This document shows positions 1 through 5,979 of a stretch of 7,031 bases of DNA, in pieces (positions within the stretch are counted from its first letter, which is position 1; the number at the start of each line of letters is the position of its first letter). This stretch comes from Candidatus Poseidoniaceae archaeon (GTDB lineage Archaea > Thermoplasmatota > Poseidoniia > Poseidoniales > Poseidoniaceae). The notes under the pieces are model-generated. The model saw only the letters and a list, made by a program, of their open reading frames with translations. It was not told where the DNA came from and did not search any database. The stretch spans positions 1 to 7,031 of the forward strand of contig JASLVI010000075.1 in the NCBI GenBank assembly GCA_030741455.1, read 5' to 3'. The translations under genes and the position numbers were made by a program.

Positions 1-698
1 CAGCCGCCCGATTCACTTTCTCCTACCAATTGGTTCGCAGGTACTCGGACATTGTTGAACGTGATGCTTCGAGTATCGCTGCATCGTTGACCCATGTTTG
101 TTTCCTTCTTTCCGAGCGAAAGCCCTTCAGCATTGGATTCGACAATGAAACCTGACATTCCACGATAACCTGCATCAGGATCGGTCTTTGCTAGGACGAA
201 GAAGAAATCTGCATATCCTGCACCCGTAATCCACATCTTTGACCCATTGATGACATATTCATCGCCATCGAGAACTGCTGTGGTTTGAATTGCAGCAACA
301 TCCGAACCAGCACCTGGTTCAGTGACCGCATAAGAGGCGAGAGCGCCCTCTTCTGCAACCTTGCGCAACCAGATGTTCTTTTGTTCCTCAGTTGCTCCGG
401 TAATGATTGGAGCACATGCAAGAGCGGTTGCATAGGCCGCAGTCGCAAATCCAGGATCGCCCCAAGCAAGTTCTTCATTGACGAGAACTTCTTCCATACA
501 TCCAAGACCTGGCCCTCCGTAAGCTTCTGGAATATGGAGATTGAGAAGCCCCATTTCGTGTGCAAGTTGAATGGTTTCTTTTGGATAAATGGATTCTTCA
601 TCCCAATGCTCAGCGTTTGGACGAATTTCATCACGAGCAAACTCATGAGCCAATTCCCGCAACATCTCTTGCATTTCATCCAGTTGGAAGTCGACCAT
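1..698 (-). CDS. Acyl-CoA dehydrogenase, medium-chain-type, 3'-truncated by window edge
   Basis: FAD flavoprotein that would oxidise acyl-CoA to trans-2-enoyl-CoA and pass electrons to an electron-transfer flavoprotein. I translated the minus strand from the ATG at 698: 232 complete residues are visible. The N-terminal helical domain opens with FQLDEMQEMLRELAHEF. IPEAYGGPGLG is at 57-66. The family signature AVTEPGAGSD is at 124-133, with the FAD-contacting MWITGA at 155-160. The beta-domain end NMGQRCSDTR at 201-210 closely resembles mammalian MCAD. The C-terminal domain with the catalytic glutamate, expected near residue 360-380, lies outside the window. An in-frame TGA lies 12 codons upstream with no other start between, so ATG 698 is well supported. 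No Shine-Dalgarno site is visible. The gene follows the exchanger by 47 bp on the same strand, with a palindrome in that gap. A short- or branched-chain substrate cannot be excluded. The overlapping out-of-frame reading from 724 gives no family match. Confidence 0.93.
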   Translation of the reverse strand, partial: MVDFQLDEMQEMLRELAHEFARDEIRPNAEHWDEESIYPKETIQLAHEMGLLNLHIPEAYGGPGLGCMEEVLVNEELAWGDPGFATAAYATALACAPIITGATEEQKNIWLRKVAEEGALASYAVTEPGAGSDVAAIQTTAVLDGDEYVINGSKMWITGAGYADFFFVLAKTDPDAGYRGMSGFIVESNAEGLSLGKKETNMGQRCSDTRSITFNNVRVPANQLVGESESGG

Positions 699-729
699 GT
701 AGTGCCCAGATGGAGGACGGACATAAGTC

Positions 730-744
730 TTGATTCAGAATCAA
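730..744. promoter_or_regulatory. Perfect 15-bp palindrome upstream of acyl-CoA dehydrogenase
   Basis: TTGATTC-A-GAATCAA is a perfect inverted repeat with 7-bp arms around one base. It lies 31 bp upstream of the acyl-CoA dehydrogenase ATG and 1 bp after the exchanger stop codon. No T-run follows on the minus strand, so an intrinsic terminator is unlikely. An operator for a dimeric repressor controlling the dehydrogenase is the more natural reading, but this is inference from symmetry and position only. Confidence 0.4.
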
Positions 745-745
745 T

Positions 746-1849
746 TCAACGATTCAACTGGAGAACCACCAGGAATATGGCATAAAAGAGGACAAGGCAC
801 GTACCCTCCCAACGCTCAAAGCGATACGTTCGTCGCATGAAGAAGAGTGCGAGTAAGACGCCGAGCACGGTCGCTGGTGCAATGATGTCCATTGTCAAGC
901 CTCCATCCTCAGTGGAAATCTCAAGAGGATGAATCATCGAAGCGATTCCAATCGAGAGAAGCGGATCTGTAATGTTCGAACCAATGAGCGTTCCAATTGC
1001 AACACCCTTACTTCGCTTTGCAGCCATGAGTGCAATGGTCAATTCGGGCAACGAGGTACCAATACCTGATACGGTCGTACCGACAACAGAATGGGGAACA
1101 TGAAGTCGTACAGCGAGATTGCATGCTTGCTCAACCAAGATGTTGGCTGAATAGACGGCAAAAGCAAGACCGAGGAAAATCATAATCACATAGGCGGCAG
1201 AACTCCAATTTGAGCCTCGAATTTCGTAATCGCCAGCGTCCTCTACTTCCTCCTGACGAATCGCTTCCCGCTTCATCAACAACCAAACAATGTAAGTGAC
1301 GTAAAGGGATGCGAGTATGGCACCTTCCCATCGTTCTAAAACATCATCTGTCCATACAAAGAACAACAAAAGCATAACCGCAAGAAGCATGATGACGCCG
1401 TCACGATTGAGCCACGAGGGTCGAACCTTGACCGATCGAGTCATCACAACAATGCCCAAGATAAGGGTGATTTGAACCAGCACAGAACCAAGGATGCTAC
1501 CAATTGCAAAATCTGCTGCTCCAGCTTGACCTTGGCTTGCCTCGTAAGCCGCACTTCCTGAAACGAGAATTTCAGGTAATGAGGTTCCAATGGATACGAT
1601 GGTCAATCCTATGACGATTTCTGCAATACCTGCACGTCTCGCAAGTCCTTTTGCTCCTTCAATAAAGAAATCAGCACTCGTGATCAGCAAACCAAGAGAA
1701 AGAAGGAGGATAAAACTAACAAAAAACATCGAATTTGATTGCCCGATGTACTTCATCAAGACGATTGCAAGGAACAATGCACCTGTGATGAGCATGGCGT
1801 TAAAATGAATGAGTTGGGGGATTCCCATCAACTCATCCTTCTGCTCCAT
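746..1849 (-). CDS. Sodium/calcium exchanger family membrane protein (CaCA superfamily)
   Basis: Cation antiporter of the inner/cytoplasmic membrane, expected to extrude Ca2+ in exchange for Na+ (or a related cation). It has 367 residues, a typical length for prokaryotic members, and about ten or eleven hydrophobic segments. Both alpha-repeats are present. Alpha-1 has GTSLPE at 88-93 and GSVLVQ at 121-126. Alpha-2 has GTSLPE at 264-269 and GSNITD at 290-295. Each half is closed by a matching ERWEG element (172-176 and 345-349), showing the internal inverted duplication. A charged cytosolic loop (193-211, rich in E/D/R) joins the halves. The alpha-1 motif is odd: the usual GSNxxN is replaced by GSVLVQ, so Gln126 stands where archaeal NCX_Mj has Asn81. 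Asp295 matches NCX_Mj Asp240. The true start may be the eighth codon (ATG at 1828), which has an AAGGA 7 nt upstream; ATG 1849 has only a GGAAGG 2 nt away. It is divergent from the aquaporin. Transported ion is inferred from family. Confidence 0.92.
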   Translation of the reverse strand: MEQKDELMGIPQLIHFNAMLITGALFLAIVLMKYIGQSNSMFFVSFILLLSLGLLITSADFFIEGAKGLARRAGIAEIVIGLTIVSIGTSLPEILVSGSAAYEASQGQAGAADFAIGSILGSVLVQITLILGIVVMTRSVKVRPSWLNRDGVIMLLAVMLLLFFVWTDDVLERWEGAILASLYVTYIVWLLMKREAIRQEEVEDAGDYEIRGSNWSSAAYVIMIFLGLAFAVYSANILVEQACNLAVRLHVPHSVVGTTVSGIGTSLPELTIALMAAKRSKGVAIGTLIGSNITDPLLSIGIASMIHPLEISTEDGGLTMDIIAPATVLGVLLALFFMRRTYRFERWEGTCLVLFYAIFLVVLQLNR

Positions 1850-1933
1850 AGCCTTCCCATGAGTTATGGGTCTTGATGCTTCTGTCCTTTGTTGGCGGTA
1901 AAGATGATGTTCTTAGCGATGGAGGAAGGAACG
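1850..1933. promoter_or_regulatory. Divergent intergenic region, exchanger/aquaporin promoters
   Basis: These 84 bp separate two divergently read transporter genes, so both promoters should lie here or just inside the coding starts. I see no convincing TATA box, bacterial -35/-10 pair or inverted repeat. The only clear signal is the GGAGG before the aquaporin. The region shortens if the aquaporin begins at 1919 and lengthens if the exchanger begins at 1828. Confidence 0.35.
1921..1925 (+). promoter_or_regulatory. Ribosome binding site GGAGG deciding the aquaporin start
   Basis: GGAGG lies 8 nt before the ATG at 1934. It overlaps the in-frame upstream ATG at 1919-1921, which has no comparable site of its own. 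This favours 1934 as the start and gives an N-terminus in line with the family. Confidence 0.55.
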
Positions 1934-2542
1934 ATGTGGAAGCGAGGCGGCATCGAAGCAGCAGGCACCTTTACCATGGTGCTAATTGGCTGTGGAAGCG
2001 TTGCTTTGGGACGAACTTCGCTTGAAATCTCCCTTGCATTTGGAGCCATTGTAGCACTTGTCATCCTTGCCATCGGGCGATGGAGTGGAGCGCATATCAA
2101 CCCTGCAGTCTCAATCGCTTTCTGGTACAGAGGCGATTTATCATCAAACGATACGATTGCGCACGTTCTCGGTCAACTTACAGGAGCATTCTTTGCAGGG
2201 TTTCTTCTCAATGGAGCAGGACCTACCGTAAGGAATACAACTTGGTTGAATTTGATTGGAATTGAGATTTTCATCACATTCCTTCTCATGGCATCAATCC
2301 TGTGGATTATTCGCCAAACTGATCGTTGGTTACCAATCGCAGTAGTCGTTGGATCCACAGTTGCTGTATTGGCCTTTATCTTTGGAACCTACACAGGAGC
2401 GAGCATGAATCCAGCTCGAACTTTTGGACCTAATCTCGTCTCGGGTGATGTTGCAATCATTCCAATCTACTTCATTTGCACCATCATTGGAGCATTGATG
2501 GCGGTTGTATTCGAGAAGGTTATTGCATCAACTTCTGAATGA
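1934..2542 (+). CDS. Aquaporin / MIP-family channel
   Basis: Tetrameric channel for water or small neutral solutes in the cytoplasmic membrane. The protein of 202 residues is short next to AqpZ (231). Start ATG 1934 is chosen because a GGAGG lies 8 nt upstream and because it yields the usual beginning: a short basic stretch, then IEAAGTF with Glu8 in helix 1. Further in-frame starts exist at 1919, 1907, 1904 and a TTG at 1889. Both half-helix signatures are intact: HINPAVS (NPA 56-58) and SMNPART (NPA 159-161). The helix 4 glutamate is Glu111. By spacing from the NPA boxes, the aromatic/arginine filter is Phe36, Ala147, Ala156, Arg162. AqpZ has His at the second position, so this pore should be wider. 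It recalls archaeal AqpM (Phe, Ile, Ser, Arg). The residue after Arg162 is Thr, not the Asp typical of glycerol facilitators. The substrate is not settled. The 3' end overlaps the E1 gene tail to tail by 23 bp. Confidence 0.93.
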   Translation: MWKRGGIEAAGTFTMVLIGCGSVALGRTSLEISLAFGAIVALVILAIGRWSGAHINPAVSIAFWYRGDLSSNDTIAHVLGQLTGAFFAGFLLNGAGPTVRNTTWLNLIGIEIFITFLLMASILWIIRQTDRWLPIAVVVGSTVAVLAFIFGTYTGASMNPARTFGPNLVSGDVAIIPIYFICTIIGALMAVVFEKVIASTSE

Positions 2543-5105
2543 TGCTTGAAACGTGTTCAACCGATGGAATCGTGTAATTTTCCAATGGAGGCGAAAACGG
2601 CACAGGCGTATCGATTGCGCCGATCACAACAGGCTGTGCTTCAAGTTGATAGAATGTTGATTCCAAAATACGTGATTGAATGGTGTGGCCAAGACCACCA
2701 TGCCATTGCCCTTCTTGCAAAACAACAAGGCGTCCCGTTTTTTGAACGGAAGCAATACAAGATTCTGCATCAAAAGGCAAGAGTGTACGCAAATCGAGAA
2801 TCTCAACTTCAATTCCATTCTTGGATAATTCTTCGGCTGCCTCAGCGGCGATATGAGTCATTGCACCCCAGGTCACGAGTGTGACATCATCACCTTGACG
2901 TAGAATCGATGCCTTTCCAATCGAATGACGTTCTCCTTTCTCTATGGAAGAATGTACTGATTTTGTATCGACTTTTTGGTTGATGTTCTGGCCCCAACCG
3001 GTTTTTCCACCTCGCAATCCATAGAGGCCAATGTGTTCTAGGAACAACACGGGATCATCGAGATGCGCGGCTTCGATCAACAAATCATAGGCATCTTGAG
3101 GGGTCCCTGGTGCAAGAACGATCAAACCCGGATCGTTCGCGAACCAAGATTCGATCATGTTCGCATGGAATGGGCCCGAACGGGTTCGTGCTCCAAGTGG
3201 AATTCGAATGGTCATAGGACAATCAGCACCCCAACGCCATCGCAACATGGCAGCATTATTGACAAGGGCATTAAAGCCAAGAGCCGCAAATCCTCCAAAT
3301 TGAATTTCGACCATTGGGCGCATACCAGACAAGGCAGCACCAACACCAGCATGAACAATGATCGCTTCACAAAGCGGCATATCAACCAACTTTTCTTGGT
3401 GCCCTGCATTCTTCAGAGCCATGTTCATTCCGAATGCACCTGCAACTTCCATATCTTCACCAATGAAGACACAATCATCCCCATACATATTGCCGATGTC
3501 AACCATCGCTTGCTGAATGGCTCGAGCATAGGTCCATCCCCCTGATTCAACATAATTCAGGGGTTGAAGCAATGCTTCCGATTGGTCGTTTGAAGTCGCT
3601 CCAATCATAGCCAAATGGTCACCATGCGTTCTTGCATCATGGAGCGTCGTCACACCTTTGGTAACAGTTTCTGGATTTGGCCAATCCATTTCTTCCACGG
3701 TTTGTCGTGCTTCATCAACATGAACCTGTTCTTCAGATTCCATTGCAACGAGTTCATCCTCAGCAACGCCCAACGTCTTCAAGAGTTCGCGATGCGTTGG
3801 AATTGGATCTTTATCAGCCCAATACTCAAGCAATTCTTTGTCTACATAACCAGGCGGTGTACCGGTTTCAGAGCCAAGATACAGGTCATCATGGTGATGA
3901 GCGTGCCCACAACCTCGCATTGTTTCAACATGGATCATTGTTGGGCCACCTCCCCCAAGGCCAAACTCTCGAGCAGTCGCAACACTTGCATGCCATGCTG
4001 CAGGATCGGAACCATCGATGGTCCAACCCGGAAAACCCATCGCTTTGGCTTTATCAGCCCACAATTCTACCCCTGATTGATGAGCAGGTGGCGTATCAAG
4101 TGCAATCTGATTGTTTTGAAGAATGTAACATATTGGCAATCCTCGTGCTCCAGCAAGGTTGAGCGCTTCCCAGTACTCTCCTGAAGAAGAAGCACCTTCA
4201 CCTATGCACGCGATGTGAAATCGATCAAGAGATTGTTTCCAACCAGCAAAGGCAAGCCCAGTCATGGTTGCACTGGCAATTGGCAGTGGTGCTGTTGGAG
4301 GCAAAACGCCAACATGCCACGCTCCAATGTGGAGATCGCGCCCACCTGCGCCTTCATGCCCACCGTTTTGATTGGAACCTGCTTTACCCATCTGTGCGGC
4401 CATGACATCAACAACGGTATCTCCCATCGCAAGAGCCAATCCTACATCACGAATCATCGGTGCAACCAAATCTCCATCGTAGCCGCGACCGGGCGTATGA
4501 GCTTTGTTTGGCTCTTCGGATCGTTTCAATGCAGTTGCTACAGCAACGACACCTTCCTGCCATGTTGAGCGGAATCCCTTACCTCCAAATCGTGAACCAT
4601 CTGGCGTTTCCATTCCAGAAAAGAACACTTCTTTGAGATGAGCATCCATAGCACGTGTTCGCGTCATCAGGCGCTGCCATTCCATGCGTTGCTCCATACT
4701 GATCGACATATAGTGCGCCAATCGACGCAAACAGAGTCGAAGATCGACGAGGAGGTGTGTTATTCGACGTTCAAGGTGTTCGCCAATGTTGCGGCGGGGC
4801 ATGACTTCTTGATCGAGAATTGACGAGATTTTATGCGTATTCTGAGCTTCAAAACCTCGACGGAAAGCATCGATAAATCGCTCGCTAAATGCATGCCAGG
4901 AAGGCCCATCGAAGGAAGTTTGACCATCGACATGAAGATGGTCCCAAATGTTTGCAGCAAGGAAAACATGGCCTTCATGTCGTTCGGTAAAAAAGCGCAT
5001 AACTTCTGCTCGCGCAGCATCGATGAGAAGCGGCTGCGTGAACGTTAATGCTTCATCAGGCGTCCATTCTGCACCATGAATAACCGGTTGTGCACCTTGT
5101 GACAT
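2520..5105 (-). CDS. Fused alpha/beta E1 component of a thiamine-diphosphate 2-oxoacid dehydrogenase (branched-chain type likely)
   Basis: E1 decarboxylates a 2-oxoacid on thiamine diphosphate and transfers the acyl group to lipoyl-E2. Here both subunits form one chain of 861 residues. Residues 1-135 are an extension I do not recognise. E1-alpha runs about 140-455. It has the ThDP/Mg motif GEG (302-304) followed 26 residues later by NN (331-332), and the His-loop GCGHAHHHDD (398-407). GEG rather than GDG recalls branched-chain E1-alpha. A linker (455-520) leads to E1-beta. This holds GED with the likely catalytic Glu550, DMPLCE ending at Glu580, and His647 in FHANMIE where relatives usually have HSQSPE. 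The transketolase C-terminal domain spans about 730-860 and ends with the typical GAIDTPVPFSPPLE. Start ATG 5105 has only a G-rich GGGGGCGGGG just upstream and no in-frame alternative nearby. No E2 or E3 is in the window, so pyruvate versus branched-chain substrate is inferred. The gene overlaps the aquaporin 3' end. Confidence 0.92.
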   Translation of the reverse strand: MSQGAQPVIHGAEWTPDEALTFTQPLLIDAARAEVMRFFTERHEGHVFLAANIWDHLHVDGQTSFDGPSWHAFSERFIDAFRRGFEAQNTHKISSILDQEVMPRRNIGEHLERRITHLLVDLRLCLRRLAHYMSISMEQRMEWQRLMTRTRAMDAHLKEVFFSGMETPDGSRFGGKGFRSTWQEGVVAVATALKRSEEPNKAHTPGRGYDGDLVAPMIRDVGLALAMGDTVVDVMAAQMGKAGSNQNGGHEGAGGRDLHIGAWHVGVLPPTAPLPIASATMTGLAFAGWKQSLDRFHIACIGEGASSSGEYWEALNLAGARGLPICYILQNNQIALDTPPAHQSGVELWADKAKAMGFPGWTIDGSDPAAWHASVATAREFGLGGGGPTMIHVETMRGCGHAHHHDDLYLGSETGTPPGYVDKELLEYWADKDPIPTHRELLKTLGVAEDELVAMESEEQVHVDEARQTVEEMDWPNPETVTKGVTTLHDARTHGDHLAMIGATSNDQSEALLQPLNYVESGGWTYARAIQQAMVDIGNMYGDDCVFIGEDMEVAGAFGMNMALKNAGHQEKLVDMPLCEAIIVHAGVGAALSGMRPMVEIQFGGFAALGFNALVNNAAMLRWRWGADCPMTIRIPLGARTRSGPFHANMIESWFANDPGLIVLAPGTPQDAYDLLIEAAHLDDPVLFLEHIGLYGLRGGKTGWGQNINQKVDTKSVHSSIEKGERHSIGKASILRQGDDVTLVTWGAMTHIAAEAAEELSKNGIEVEILDLRTLLPFDAESCIASVQKTGRLVVLQEGQWHGGLGHTIQSRILESTFYQLEAQPVVIGAIDTPVPFSPPLENYTIPSVEHVSSIIQKLMQ

Positions 5106-5133
5106 GACCCCGCCCCCGCATCGACGAAGGAAC

Positions 5134-5148
5134 GCCTTGTTTCAAGGC
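5134..5148. repeat. Perfect 6-bp hairpin in the VTT-E1 spacer
   Basis: GCCTTG-TTT-CAAGGC is a perfect inverted repeat with a 3-nt loop. It lies 28 bp upstream of the E1 start in the 71-bp spacer after the VTT gene. No T-run follows on the minus strand, so it is a poor intrinsic terminator. It could be an operator, an mRNA processing or stability stem, or chance. Confidence 0.4.
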
Positions 5149-5176
5149 TATGGATTCGAGGATTTGGGGAATTGAC

Positions 5177-5974
5177 TCATTCTTCCTCGCCAATCGCCTC
5201 TTTGAGAACGCGAATCGAGGTGCGTGTAACAATGACTGTTGCAATAACGGTTGCTACAATTCCTAAGAGCAAGAGCATGAGTCCTCCATTGGATTGTGTC
5301 AAACCAGCCATCCCTGAGCGACTCAATGCAATTGAGCCCAATGCGTGGCCATAATAGGCATAGATGATGCAATAGATGATGCTCGAAACGTTGGATAACA
5401 AAAAGACGCGAAGTGTTACTGGCGTTGCAGACATGATGTAATTGAGCCATTCATCGGGAAGAATTGGTGAAAGACGGACAAGCACAGAAATACGCATCGC
5501 ATCCTCCCCGAGTGCAGCTTCGATGTTGACCATTCGCTGATCGTTTGCTATCGCCTCTTGAATTGAATCACGAAACAGCCATCTCCCGAGAACAAAGGCA
5601 ATGAAACCCCCAACCATGGAGGCTACAAAGTTCACTGCGACCGCAATCCAGAATGGAAAAATTGCACCAGCTCCAACCTTGACAAATGGTGTAGGTAAGA
5701 GAAGAACAATTGCAAGCGAGAGTGCAACAGTAAAGAGAACAGGTGACCAAATTCCAAACCCTTTGAACCAATCGATGATATTGACTGCATCTTGAAACAA
5801 ATAATACCCTGCCACTGCACATAAAACAAGAGCAAGAAGGCCAAACATTGCCCTCCATTGATACACTCTAACTTTCTGTGCCTTCATCTGCTTGAGGTTT
5901 TTGCGTCCATCGATGAGGTGAAGTTCGGAAGGACGCGGTAATTTAGAGACCGAAGGACGTGGGAGTTTCTTCAC
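5177..5974 (-). CDS. VTT-domain (DedA/TVP38/TMEM64 family) membrane protein
   Basis: Polytopic membrane protein of the family once called SNARE-associated. Members are linked to lipid scrambling or flipping, membrane potential and envelope stress, but the role of this one is unknown. From the GTG at 5974 it has 265 residues. A basic cytosolic head (1-37) carries two LPRPS motifs (4-8 and 12-16). A first transmembrane helix follows (about 42-60). The VTT core (about 80-210) includes LLPTPF, a Gly-rich stretch, GR at 130-131, and the diagnostic R-x-x-P-x-x-P-x4-NY at 167-179 (Arg167, Pro170, Pro173, Asn178-Tyr179). The last helix is about 232-250, ahead of a charged tail. I prefer GTG 5974 because GAGGAG lies 8 nt upstream, inside the end of the response-regulator gene. 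GTG 5983 would overlap that gene's stop as GTGA and add three residues. Either way the two genes are translationally linked. Asp174-Glu175 in the NY motif is unusual. Confidence 0.88.
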   Translation of the reverse strand: MKKLPRPSVSKLPRPSELHLIDGRKNLKQMKAQKVRVYQWRAMFGLLALVLCAVAGYYLFQDAVNIIDWFKGFGIWSPVLFTVALSLAIVLLLPTPFVKVGAGAIFPFWIAVAVNFVASMVGGFIAFVLGRWLFRDSIQEAIANDQRMVNIEAALGEDAMRISVLVRLSPILPDEWLNYIMSATPVTLRVFLLSNVSSIIYCIIYAYYGHALGSIALSRSGMAGLTQSNGGLMLLLLGIVATVIATVIVTRTSIRVLKEAIGEEE

Positions 5975-5979
5975 ACCGA

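Noticed and set aside
191..724. Minus-strand open frame of 177 codons at the left edge
   Set aside because: It overlaps the acyl-CoA dehydrogenase in another frame. Its translation is Trp/Arg/Met-rich and matches nothing, while the frame from 698 has the full family signature.
285..785. Plus-strand open frame of 166 codons
   Set aside because: Antisense to the dehydrogenase; Cys/Phe/Trp-rich translation without any domain.
2546..2560. TTGAA-ACGTG-TTCAA inverted repeat after the aquaporin stop as a terminator
   Set aside because: Only a 5-bp AT-rich stem, no T-run, and it sits in coding sequence of E1. Too weak to call.
3063..4162. Several long plus-strand open frames opposite E1 (also 2546-2884 and 4215-4568)
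   Set aside because: All lie wholly inside the strongly supported E1 gene on the other strand, have no family features and unlikely composition. They are by-products of its codon use.
5056..5244. Small minus-strand open frame spanning the VTT-E1 spacer
   Set aside because: Overlaps the ends of two real genes in another frame and has no ribosome site or recognisable sequence.
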